Shown: in pieces, positions 26,418 through 34,470 of the stretch
How the letters are laid out: every line of letters starts with the position of its first letter
Position numbering within the stretch: position 1 is the first letter of the stretch
DNA from: Gemmatimonadota bacterium
GTDB lineage: Bacteria; Gemmatimonadota; Gemmatimonadetes; Longimicrobiales; Gaopeijiaceae
Length of the DNA stretch: 64,000 nt
Direction: 5' to 3'
Assembly (NCBI GenBank): GCA_029262115.1
Contig: JAJCZZ010000008.1
Span: forward strand, 1-64,000
The notes under the pieces: model-generated
Told to the model about the DNA's origin: nothing
Databases searched by the model: none
Seen by the model: only the letters and a program-made list of their open reading frames with translations
Translations under genes and position numbers: made by a program

Positions 26418-27188
26418 TCAGAACTTGATGCGTTCCTCGGCGTTTTCTCGAGTGAGCCGCACCTGCTCAGGATCACCGCGATCGAGCGTCACCGGCACGT
26501 TCCAGTACAACTCCGAGTAGGGCAGTTCGTACCGGGCGTGCACCCAGTAGTTCCCGGGCGGGGCCTGGATCCGGACCATGCCCGTCGAATCGGTGGTGTC
26601 TACCACCGCCTGGAGCCCTACCTCCTGTGCTTTGACCGTGAAGACGTCGAAGGCATCGGAGAACGCCTCGTCCGCCCAGTTGTCGATCTGGATGCGCATC
26701 GAGTCGGATCGCTGGATCGTGGCGTTCTGAACCTCCGTGAACGCCGCAAACGCCCGGTTCATCTCCCTCTCGACGCGCCCGTACTGGGACTCCAGATCCT
26801 GGAACTCCCGGAAGAGAAGGCGGTAGCGGGCCTCCCCGCGATTGAACTGCTCCATCGCGGCGGTGATCGTTTGAAGCGTGTCACGGAGAGTGTTCCACTG
26901 GTCCTCGGCCGCCCGCCACGCCTGCTGGGCGCGCTGGACCTCGGCCCGCGCCTGGATCAGGTCGGCCGGAGGGGTCGGCTCAGGCCTCCCGAACGCTGCC
27001 TCGAGCGAATCGAAGACCTGGTCCCGATCGTACGGGAGCAACTGGACTTCCATGTCACCCAGGATGATCGCGCCGGCCTCGCCTTCAGCGGGATCGCCGG
27101 TGAGCTCCATGTTCACGATGAGCTCGGCCGGACCGCAGGCACCGGCAGCCGTCAAAAGGGCTACTGCAAACGGACGTAAAAGCCGCAT
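26418..27188 (-). CDS. Coiled-coil lipoprotein
   Basis: 256 aa. Signal peptide with lipobox-like AGAC (residues 15-18), then a short beta region and a long coiled coil, about 75-165 (QARAEVQRAQQAWRAAEDQW and ESQYGRVEREMNRAFAAF). The C-terminal beta-sandwich contains VRIQAPPGNYWVHARYELP, resembling carboxypeptidase-regulatory-like or transthyretin-like folds. No catalytic motif. Probably an envelope structural or regulatory protein; function not recognised. Confidence 0.65.
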   Translation of the reverse strand: MRLLRPFAVALLTAAGACGPAELIVNMELTGDPAEGEAGAIILGDMEVQLLPYDRDQVFDSLEAAFGRPEPTPPADLIQARAEVQRAQQAWRAAEDQWNTLRDTLQTITAAMEQFNRGEARYRLLFREFQDLESQYGRVEREMNRAFAAFTEVQNATIQRSDSMRIQIDNWADEAFSDAFDVFTVKAQEVGLQAVVDTTDSTGMVRIQAPPGNYWVHARYELPYSELYWNVPVTLDRGDPEQVRLTRENAEERIKF

Positions 27189-27315
27189 TCGAAGCTCCGT
27201 CTTTGATCAAAAAGGTGCGAAACGCCCGAAGGTAGTATGGCCCCCGGGGGGCATCAAGTTTTTCTGGAAGCGCGCAACGTAACGGGGCACGCCCCACTCT
27301 GGCGAGGTGGCCGCG

Positions 27316-28590
27316 TCAGCGGGGCACGAGATCGGGGCCGAGCCGAAGCACCCTCGGTTCGCCGAGTGCGCCGGCGGTCTCCTGTACCGTGTGCGCGTTC
27401 AACTCCCAGATGTCCTTCAATAGATCCCTGGGCCCGACGCCACGCGCCAGATCGGCGGCCGTCCGAGCGGCCTCGACCTCCGGTCTCGATTCCCCGAGGA
27501 GGAGGGACGTACGAAAGCGTCGACGTCGCCACTGGAAGAAGTCGTTGGGTATGGGTTCCTCGGCGAGGCCAGATACCACGTCCTGAATCCGTTCCTCCCA
27601 CCGGTCGGCCGCCTCGGGCAGCACCGAGACATCCACGACGAGAACCACGCCCCGGGGGACCTGCTCCAGACGCACGTCGACGTTGAAGCGGTCGGGCGAC
27701 GGTGGAACCGGATCCAGCTCTTCGTCGATCAGGTGCGCCACCATCTCGACAGCGGTCTGCGATGTGCCTGCGGGCACCGGGTAGGCGACCGTGATCCACG
27801 TACTCGTCACCTCCCGATCGAGGAGAGTGCGGTCGCCCAGGTACCAAGCCTGGGCGACCGTGCCCCGGGGGATGTCGTTGGGGCGGACTGGACCGTCGGG
27901 GACCGGGCCCACCAGGGCGGCTACCGCCTGATCACGTCGAAGATGCCGTCCTTTCCAGGCGCTCAGGCCCTCGATGTCGAGGGAATCAACCGATGCGAGG
28001 GTGCCCCGGACCGGACGGGCCCACTCGCTCCCCGGGTCGCCGAGCACGGAGGCAGCCTCTCGCCGGAAGTCCATGGCGGGAGAACCGGCCTCAAAGACCA
28101 GTCGCCCCTGAAGGCGGGCTCGCTGGCGCTCGAGGGCGTCAGGCTGGATCTGGCCTCTGAACAAGAGATCGGCGACGCGGTCCCAGGCGGAGTGCCAGGC
28201 GTTGGGCACCGCAAGGAGGGAGAAGGTCGTATGTCCTCGGTCGACCTCGACCGTGAGGACGGCGTCCGCGGGATCGAGAAGTTCGTCCGCCTGCGCGATC
28301 AGGGTGCGAGCCAGGAGCCAGGCCGTACCCTCGGCACCGACGGGGTCGTCCGCTGAACCGGTGGGGAACCGAACCGAGAGCGCCACCATGGTGCCGTCGT
28401 TGTGGCTCCGCACGGCGGCGTCGGCGAATCCCTCCAACCCGAACGCGCTCATCGTTGGCGCGACCGGGGCGGGAGCGGTTTGTGACAGAATCGGAGCGCC
28501 CGTCATGGCCAGGAGCCCACCCCAGAGCACCGCGTGGCCGACGGCGGTGCGGACCCGTGGGGAACCGGTCGCCTGACCGGGGCGCCTCAT
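27316..28590 (-). CDS. M16-peptidase-like protein without zinc site
   Basis: 424 aa with an N-terminal hydrophobic signal (AVLWGGLLAMTGAPILS). The body follows the M16 (insulinase/PqqL) lobe pattern: MVALSVRFPTGSADDPVGAEGTAWLL and later a second M16-type lobe (DREVTSTWITVAYPVPAG, VVLVVDVSVLPEAADRWEE). Where active enzymes have HxxEH in GTAHLLEHM it has GTAWLLARTL, so zinc ligands and general base are lost. It starts in an ATGA overlap with a second M16-like gene. Likely a periplasmic structural or binding subunit; partner unknown. Confidence 0.75.
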   Translation of the reverse strand: MRRPGQATGSPRVRTAVGHAVLWGGLLAMTGAPILSQTAPAPVAPTMSAFGLEGFADAAVRSHNDGTMVALSVRFPTGSADDPVGAEGTAWLLARTLIAQADELLDPADAVLTVEVDRGHTTFSLLAVPNAWHSAWDRVADLLFRGQIQPDALERQRARLQGRLVFEAGSPAMDFRREAASVLGDPGSEWARPVRGTLASVDSLDIEGLSAWKGRHLRRDQAVAALVGPVPDGPVRPNDIPRGTVAQAWYLGDRTLLDREVTSTWITVAYPVPAGTSQTAVEMVAHLIDEELDPVPPSPDRFNVDVRLEQVPRGVVLVVDVSVLPEAADRWEERIQDVVSGLAEEPIPNDFFQWRRRRFRTSLLLGESRPEVEAARTAADLARGVGPRDLLKDIWELNAHTVQETAGALGEPRVLRLGPDLVPR

Positions 28591-29840
28591 GGTCGGACCT
28601 CCGCTTCGACGAAGCCGCCCGCGACCATGTCGCTGAGAAAGCGTTCGACCGCGGCCGAATCGATGCGGTCGAGTGCGTCGACGTACCGGGCGGCAGTTTC
28701 CGGGCGCCCGGTGCTATCCAGTCCCCGCCCGACCATCGCGACCCGGCCACCCGGCGTCCGCGCCCCGAGCAGGACGTCACGCCGGACACGGGCGACGGCG
28801 TGCGTCACTTCCGCCTCCGTGAGACCGTCCTTGGTGGCGATCACGGCGTTCGCAACCGAAGCGCGCAGGCGACTGATGTCGGCCCGGTACGCGGCTCCCA
28901 GGACGGCGACCGACCACCGGTCCTGCAACTCCCAGAGCTCAACGCCCGCTTCGAAGCCGTCGGCCTGTGCCGCCACCGTCTCGGCAATCAGGAGCGCCGC
29001 TACCGGGCCCACGGGGTCCGACGGCGATCCTGCCCACCAGGCGCGACCGTACCACCTCCGAAGGGTGTCGATTCGCGGGTCGCCGTCCCTCGGCGCGGGC
29101 GCGGCGGAGGGCTTCGATCCGGCCTGTGCAGGCGCACCGAGCCCCCGGGTGCTCGCCAGGACCACCTCGAGCGGTACCGCGGCCGCGACCACGATGTACA
29201 TCACATCGGCCTGGTGGCTCCTGGCCCAGACATCGCGGATCCTCCCGGCATCGAGGGTCGCCACGGAGGAGGGTGTCCCCCTCGCAGCCGTCTGATTCGG
29301 GGCCACCCGTCGGCGAAGGAGGTCCAGGATACGCGGGCCGGGCGCCTCTCTCACACGCGCGATGTCGGCCTGTGCTCGTTGACGGGCCGCCCCCAGGCTG
29401 ATCGGGCTGAGATTCGGCTCCCCTGCGCCTTCACGCAGCAGGTAGGCGAGATACTCGAGGTCGGCGACGGCGCCTTCGACCGCGTAGGCCAGTCCTCTTG
29501 GTGTACGAGTCACCGACGTGCGGGCGCCGATGGGCCGGGCGAGGCCCTCCATCCGGCTCTGGGCCAGGTTCCGGAGGAGTTCTCCCGCGCCCCCCTCGGA
29601 CGGCCCCTCCGTCAGTGGCACCGAAAGCCGCAGGGCCGCCACCCCGCTCGACGAAGGCGTGAGCATGACGATCATCGGTCCCCCCGGCGGGCTGATGACG
29701 GTATCCGCCAGGAACACGCTCGCCGGGGTCGGTTGTGCCCGAAGTTCATGGGAGGACCCCGTGCAGATGACGAATGCCGCCAGCACCACCGGTGTCACCC
29801 GGCAGGATCGAGCACGCGAGGGGGTACGGAGTGGGACCAT
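28587..29840 (-). CDS. Second M16-peptidase-like protein without zinc site
   Basis: 417 aa from the ATG at 29840; a GTG at 29885 would overlap the upstream hairpin and neither start has a good ribosome site. Signal peptide VTPVVLAAFVICTGSSHELRAQ. The M16-like N lobe has SVPLTEGPSEGGAGELLRNLA where the zinc motif should be, so HxxEH is absent here as well. Later VMYIVVAAAVPLEVVLA and VSVAVLG-like strands fit the M16 fold. M16 enzymes often occur as one catalytic and one inactive subunit; here both partners are inactive by sequence. Confidence 0.7.
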   Translation of the reverse strand: MVPLRTPSRARSCRVTPVVLAAFVICTGSSHELRAQPTPASVFLADTVISPPGGPMIVMLTPSSSGVAALRLSVPLTEGPSEGGAGELLRNLAQSRMEGLARPIGARTSVTRTPRGLAYAVEGAVADLEYLAYLLREGAGEPNLSPISLGAARQRAQADIARVREAPGPRILDLLRRRVAPNQTAARGTPSSVATLDAGRIRDVWARSHQADVMYIVVAAAVPLEVVLASTRGLGAPAQAGSKPSAAPAPRDGDPRIDTLRRWYGRAWWAGSPSDPVGPVAALLIAETVAAQADGFEAGVELWELQDRWSVAVLGAAYRADISRLRASVANAVIATKDGLTEAEVTHAVARVRRDVLLGARTPGGRVAMVGRGLDSTGRPETAARYVDALDRIDSAAVERFLSDMVAGGFVEAEVRP

Positions 29841-29846
29841 AGGATA

Positions 29847-29866
29847 AAGGCGCCAGACGGCGCCTT
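29847..29866 (-). terminator. Terminator after the M23 peptidase gene
   Basis: AAGGCGCC (29847-29854), loop AGAC, GGCGCCTT (29859-29866) is a perfect 8-bp stem. On the minus strand it is followed by TTTATCC, a short T-run. It lies 44 bases past the M23 stop and just before the start of the M16-like gene. Confidence 0.6.
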
Positions 29867-29909
29867 CGGTGGTTGAGCGGAGCACTGAGTCGTCAGGGAC
29901 GACGTGAGC

Positions 29910-30839
29910 CTATGGTACCGCTTCCGGCAGGATGAAGTTCGCCGGGTTCTGAGGAATACCGTTCACACGGACCTCGTAGTGCAGATTGGTCGACGTCGTG
30001 ATTCCGGTGCTGCCCACCTGTGCGATCACGTCGCCACGGGCAACTTCCTGGCCCTGGCGCACGAGGAGCTTCGATGCGTGACCGTAGAGGGTCGTATATC
30101 CGAAGCCGTGATCGATCTCAACCGTCATCCCATACCCCACGATCCAACCCGCCCGAATGATACGGCCCTTTGCGGCAGCGTGGATCGGAGTTCCCTTGTT
30201 CGCCGCGATGTCGACCCCTTCGTGCGGGAGGGGCCGGTTATGCACCGGGTGCATCCGTGACTTGGAAAAGGCGCTGGACAGCCATCCCACAGTCGGAAGA
30301 ATGGAGGGCGTGGACTCCAGAAGGTCCCGGTGCGCTTCGAGAGAGTCGGTAGCCTCGTCGAGACTCTCGGACAACAAGCGAGCCCGCCGCTCGAGCGCAC
30401 CCAGATCGTACGTCAGCGCGTACGCCTCGCTGGACGCCTGGGGATCGACTCCGTACAGAGGGTACTCCTCAGGCGCGCCGAGTCCCGGTCCACCGATCCC
30501 GACCTCCAGAACCTCGGGGTCGAGTGATTCTAGGCCCGCGAGGTTCCGAATCCGTGCATCCCGCGATGCGAGACCATCCACGAGGCCTTCGAGACCGTCC
30601 ACGCGTTGCTGGAAAGACTCGAGTTCCAACCGGAGAGCCTGATTCCGCTGCTCCAGCCGCTGCGTGTGCACGCCGGACGCACCGCCCAACATCAAAAAGG
30701 CGATCACCCCGAATAGTCCTACTCCCGCGGTCGCAGCCAACCCCGCCGTCCGCCGCAGCATCCGCAAGGAGAGCGAATACTGCTTGACCGGCACATCCTC
30801 GTCTCCAACCACGAGAATGGTCCACCTGTCTCCACTCAT
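29910..30839 (-). CDS. M23-family (LytM) peptidoglycan endopeptidase, membrane-anchored
   Basis: 309 aa. A cytoplasmic N-terminus, one transmembrane helix at about 32-52, a coiled coil (QRLEQRNQALRLELESFQQR) and a C-terminal M23 domain with PLPHEGVDIAA near 215 and LHYEVRVNG near 290, containing the His/Asp and HxH-type zinc ligands. Members cleave peptide cross-links or, as EnvC/NlpD-like factors, activate amidases. With the metal residues intact, activity is likely. A terminator-like hairpin follows. Confidence 0.9.
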   Translation of the reverse strand: MSGDRWTILVVGDEDVPVKQYSLSLRMLRRTAGLAATAGVGLFGVIAFLMLGGASGVHTQRLEQRNQALRLELESFQQRVDGLEGLVDGLASRDARIRNLAGLESLDPEVLEVGIGGPGLGAPEEYPLYGVDPQASSEAYALTYDLGALERRARLLSESLDEATDSLEAHRDLLESTPSILPTVGWLSSAFSKSRMHPVHNRPLPHEGVDIAANKGTPIHAAAKGRIIRAGWIVGYGMTVEIDHGFGYTTLYGHASKLLVRQGQEVARGDVIAQVGSTGITTSTNLHYEVRVNGIPQNPANFILPEAVP

Positions 30840-31014
30840 TCAGAGCCCGGGGTACCGGTACACAAGGAGCCCTCCGAGACATGGCGTCGTTGCCGTCTGG
30901 GAGGGGGGGTAAACATATGACTACTGCTGGGAACCGGACCAAAGTACGTCGGAAACGGAGTGGCCGTCAACCCGTTCGTGAAGAAGGGTGCAAGCATGTT
31001 CCCCGCGCCGGGCG

Positions 31015-32583
31015 TCAATCGGCGCCGGTGTCGGTGCTCGACCAGGGCGAATCGATACGGGGGAAGAGGGGGTCCCCTTTCGTGGCGGAGAGGCCGGCGA
31101 CGGGCAGGGCCACGGCTTGGTCCAGTGTTGGCACTTCACCCAAGCCGAGTCGGCTCACCAGTTCTTCCATTTTCTTCGGCGCGACAGGTTGAAAGAGGGC
31201 GCACAGCGCCACGAGTGACCGGCACAGGCTGGCGAGCGTCTCGTCCAATCCTTCCTGGTCCTCCGACGACTTCGCCTGACTCCAGGGTTGCCGCTCTTCC
31301 ACATACCCGTTGGCGGCACGGGCGAGGTCCATGGCCGCGGCCATCGCATCATGGACCTTGTACGCCCCCATGGCGGTCCGTGCGTCGGCGAAGGCGGTCT
31401 GGATGGAGGCGTCCAGTCCGATGCCCGGGGCGGCCGGAACGACGCCGCCCCGGTACTTCCCGACCATCGACATCACCCGACTCGCGAGGTTGCCGAGGAC
31501 GTTCGCGAGCTCGTCGTACCGTGTGAGGAACCGTTCCGGGGTGAACGAAGCGTCTCCACCCGTTGGCATCTCCCGCATGAGATACCACCGTACCGCGTCG
31601 GTCCCGAACGTCTCCCGCAGCGCCATGGGATCGATCACGTTGCCGAGCGACTTCGACATCTTGGTGTCACCGACGACCCACCATCCGTGCGCCAAGATCT
31701 GCCTCTGCACCGGGAGGCCGACGGCCATGAGCAGCGTGGGCCAATACACGGCGTGGGTGGTGATGATGTCCTTGCCCATGATGTGCAAATCTGCGGGCCA
31801 CCACGAACCGGTCGTATCCTCGAAGCCCTGCTGGCCTACCGGCGCGTCAGGTCGGATCGCTCCGGATGCGGTCAGATAGTTGATCAGGGCGTCGACCCAG
31901 ACGTAGGCGACGTGCTGATCGTCGAACGGCAGCGGAATCCCCCAGGACACACGTGCCCTCGGGCGCGAGATCGACAGGTCGCCGAGAGGCTGCTGGAGGA
32001 ACCCGATGATCTCGTTGCGCCTCATTTCGGGGACGATCCAGTCAGGGTTCTCCTCGATGTGGCGGAGGAGGTCATCCTGGAAGGCGCTCATGCGGAAGAA
32101 GTAGTTGGATTCCTCCACGTACCGGACCGGCCGCCCACAATCGGGACACGTGTTGTCTGGACCCAGATCTTTCTCCGTCCAGTAGCGCTCTTCGTGGATG
32201 CAGTACCAGCCCGAGTATTCCCCCTGGTATATGTGACCCAGGTCGGCCAGGCGTTGGACGAACGCGGTGACCACCGCGATGTGCTCCGCCTCGGTGGTAC
32301 GGATGAAGCGGTCGTGCGAAATGTCCAGCCGCTCCCACGCTGCTTGGAAGCGCTCCGCCATGAGGTCGCATAGCTCAATGGGCGCGAGGCCCCGCCGCTC
32401 GGCTTCCTCCTGGATCTTCGGTCCGTGCTCGTCCGTGCCGGTCAGGAAGAGGACCTCGGCCCCGTCCTGCCGATGGAACCGGGCGAGCACGTCCGCCAGG
32501 ACGGTCGTGTAGGCGTGGCCGATGTGTGGGTCGCCCGAGGCATAATAGATGGGCGTGGTCAAGTAGGTACGTCGGGGCGTCAC
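31015..32583 (-). CDS. metG: Methionyl-tRNA synthetase
   Basis: 522 aa from the GTG at 32583, which overlaps the ricT stop (GTGA). Class I signature HIGH in DPHIGHAYTTV near 21 and KMSKSLGN near 303. A zinc knuckle lies near 146-149 (CPDCGRP) with an upstream Cys in GWYCIHEERYWTEKDL. The C-terminal helical anticodon domain is present; there is no additional tRNA-binding Trbp111-like domain. It charges tRNA-Met in the cytoplasm. It is the third gene of accA-ricT-metG. Confidence 0.97.
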   Translation of the reverse strand: MTPRRTYLTTPIYYASGDPHIGHAYTTVLADVLARFHRQDGAEVLFLTGTDEHGPKIQEEAERRGLAPIELCDLMAERFQAAWERLDISHDRFIRTTEAEHIAVVTAFVQRLADLGHIYQGEYSGWYCIHEERYWTEKDLGPDNTCPDCGRPVRYVEESNYFFRMSAFQDDLLRHIEENPDWIVPEMRRNEIIGFLQQPLGDLSISRPRARVSWGIPLPFDDQHVAYVWVDALINYLTASGAIRPDAPVGQQGFEDTTGSWWPADLHIMGKDIITTHAVYWPTLLMAVGLPVQRQILAHGWWVVGDTKMSKSLGNVIDPMALRETFGTDAVRWYLMREMPTGGDASFTPERFLTRYDELANVLGNLASRVMSMVGKYRGGVVPAAPGIGLDASIQTAFADARTAMGAYKVHDAMAAAMDLARAANGYVEERQPWSQAKSSEDQEGLDETLASLCRSLVALCALFQPVAPKKMEELVSRLGLGEVPTLDQAVALPVAGLSATKGDPLFPRIDSPWSSTDTGAD

Positions 32584-33425
32584 GCTGGAGACCCCCGTTG
32601 GGCGTCGACTTCGGCCTTCAGGGCGTCCAGACCGATCGTGCGGTGCTGCCCGTTTTCGTCGCGGAGCGTCACCGTGTCCCGCCAGATGTCCACCCCCGTC
32701 ACCCTCTCCTCGCCATTGCCCGCCCGCAACGTCTTCCCTTCACGTGGGAAGCGACGCCGCGCCTCCACGTAGGTTCGATGCTCGTACATCAGGCAACACA
32801 TGAGGCGCCCGCAGCACCCGGAGATCTGTGCCGGATTGAGCGAAAGGCGTTGGTCCTTGGCGAGTTGTAAGCTGACCGGGCGTAGCTCCGGGAGCCAGGT
32901 GGAACAGCACAGTTCCCGCCCGCACCTTCCTACACCACCCAGGAGGGCGGCCTCGTCGCGCACGCCGATCTGACGAAGTTCGATCCGGGTGCGGAAGGTG
33001 CGCGCCAGATCGCGGACGAGCTGTCGGAAGTCGACCCGACGGTCCGCGGTGAAGTAGATCAGCAGCTTGTTGCGGTCGAACTGCCACTCGGTCGCGGTCA
33101 CCTTCATCTTGAGCTTGTGCCGTTCGACGAGTGCGCGTGCCTCGGTCCGAACCCGCTCTTCGTCCGAGCGCAGCTCGTCGAGTGCCCCGGTTTCGGACTC
33201 TGTTGCGATCCTCAGCACCCTCTGCTCGGGCGTCGGGGTGGCACACCCGCCCGACGAAGAGCACTTCCGTTCCGCGACGACCCCTACTGCGGAGACCGTC
33301 CCCAGATCTTCCCCGCGGTCGGCCTCGACCACTACGGGCTGGCCCGGACGCAGGTCGAGATCTCCGCCGTACGTGAAGTACTCCTTTCTCGTCCCCTTGA
33401 AGCGGACCTCCGCGAAGCCCCCCAT
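32580..33425 (-). CDS. ricT: PSP1-domain protein RicT (YaaT-like)
   Basis: 281 aa. The ATG at 33425 lies in a TGATG overlap with the accA stop. The hallmark cysteines are complete: GRCGRELCCSTWLPE near 165 and ISGCCGRLMCCLMYEHR near 200. They bind Fe-S in the RicA-RicF-RicT complex that modulates RNase Y and sporulation or competence in Bacillus. PSP1 proteins in diderms are associated with replication and tRNA functions, but their role is less clear. Location next to metG is a common arrangement. Confidence 0.9.
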   Translation of the reverse strand: MGGFAEVRFKGTRKEYFTYGGDLDLRPGQPVVVEADRGEDLGTVSAVGVVAERKCSSSGGCATPTPEQRVLRIATESETGALDELRSDEERVRTEARALVERHKLKMKVTATEWQFDRNKLLIYFTADRRVDFRQLVRDLARTFRTRIELRQIGVRDEAALLGGVGRCGRELCCSTWLPELRPVSLQLAKDQRLSLNPAQISGCCGRLMCCLMYEHRTYVEARRRFPREGKTLRAGNGEERVTGVDIWRDTVTLRDENGQHRTIGLDALKAEVDAQRGSPA

Positions 33426-34390
33426 CAGGCCTGCTCCCTCCACGCCCCCATCGCCTCGAATTTGGCCCACCGTGCTTGGCGCAGCTCGTCCACCGGAAGC
33501 TCACTCAGCGTCTCGAGGTTCCGCACGAGTGCTTCCTTGAGCGCCCGCGCCGTCTGATCCCAATCGGAATGGGCTCCACCCGCTGGCTCACGGACGATCT
33601 CGTCGCAGACGCCGAGGGCCGTCAGGTTGGCCGAGGTCATCTTCAACGCGTCGGCGGCAGCTTCCCGGTGTTCGGCCGAGCGCCACAGGATGGCAGCGCA
33701 CCCCTCCGGTGAGATGACGGAGTAGACGGCATGCTCGAGCATGAGGATGCGGTCCGTCACACCGAGCGCGAGCGCGCCTCCCGAGCCCCCCTCGCCGATG
33801 ACCACGCTCACGAGGGGCACCTTCAAGCGTGCCATCTCCCTGAGATTCATGGCGATGGCCTCGCCTTGACCCCGCTCCTCCGCCCCGAGGCCTGGATAGG
33901 CACCGGGCGTATCGATGAAGGTGATGATCGGGCGTCTGAACTTTTCCGCTTGGCGCATGAGGCGGAGCGCCTTGCGGTACCCTTCGGGGTGGGGCATTCC
34001 GAAATTCCGGCGCAGGTTCTCCTTCATGTCCCGGCCCTTCTGATGGCCGATGACCATGACCGAGTGGTTCTCCAGGTGGGCCCAACCACCCACGATGGCC
34101 TCGTCTTCCCGGAACGCCCGATCGCCGTGTAGCTCGATCCAGTCGGTGAAGATCCGGGTGATGTAGTCGAGGGTGTACGGCCGCTGGGGATGCCGTGCGA
34201 CCAGCACTTGCTCGATCGGCCTCAGGTTGTCGTACGTCCGTTCCTTCAGTGTATGCAGTTTGTCACGGAGCCCGCTCAGTTCACCGGACACGTCGATCTG
34301 CTTACGGTCAGCCAGGTCCAGAAGCTTGTCGATCTGGTTCTGGATCTCGACGATGTCGCGTTCGAATTCCAAATGGGGGGCACTGGCCAC
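33425..34390 (-). CDS. accA: Acetyl-CoA carboxylase carboxyltransferase subunit alpha
   Basis: 321 aa, standard length. The family pattern is continuous: LEFERDIVEIQNQIDKL, ARHPQRPYTLDYI, WIELHGDRAFREDEAIVGG, ENLRRNFGMPHPEGYRKALR, FIDTPGAYPGLGAEERGQ, the oxyanion glycine loop GEGGSGGALALG and SVISPEGCAAILWR. The start is GTG. AccA with AccD transfers the carboxyl group from carboxybiotin to acetyl-CoA, the first committed step of fatty acid synthesis; accD is not in this window. It heads the operon with ricT and metG. Confidence 0.97.
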   Translation of the reverse strand: MASAPHLEFERDIVEIQNQIDKLLDLADRKQIDVSGELSGLRDKLHTLKERTYDNLRPIEQVLVARHPQRPYTLDYITRIFTDWIELHGDRAFREDEAIVGGWAHLENHSVMVIGHQKGRDMKENLRRNFGMPHPEGYRKALRLMRQAEKFRRPIITFIDTPGAYPGLGAEERGQGEAIAMNLREMARLKVPLVSVVIGEGGSGGALALGVTDRILMLEHAVYSVISPEGCAAILWRSAEHREAAADALKMTSANLTALGVCDEIVREPAGGAHSDWDQTARALKEALVRNLETLSELPVDELRQARWAKFEAMGAWREQA

Positions 34391-34454
34391 GTTGTAGTCC
34401 GTCTGATGTGGATCGATGGGTAACGTCGCCGCCTACGCGGATCGTTGGCAAGGC

Positions 34455-34470
34455 GAGGTGCCTCCACCTC
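34455..34470 (-). terminator. Possible terminator at the end of the M1 peptidase gene
   Basis: GAGGTG (34455-34460), loop CCTC, CACCTC (34465-34470) is a perfect 6-bp stem that begins at the M1 stop codon. It sits between the M1 gene and accA, both on the minus strand. There is no T-run. Confidence 0.35.

Noticed and set aside
27238-27252. GC palindrome (CCCCCGGGGG region) as a terminator
   Set aside because: Zero-loop palindrome of only G and C that cannot fold as a hairpin, and it sits just upstream of a gene start rather than after a stop.
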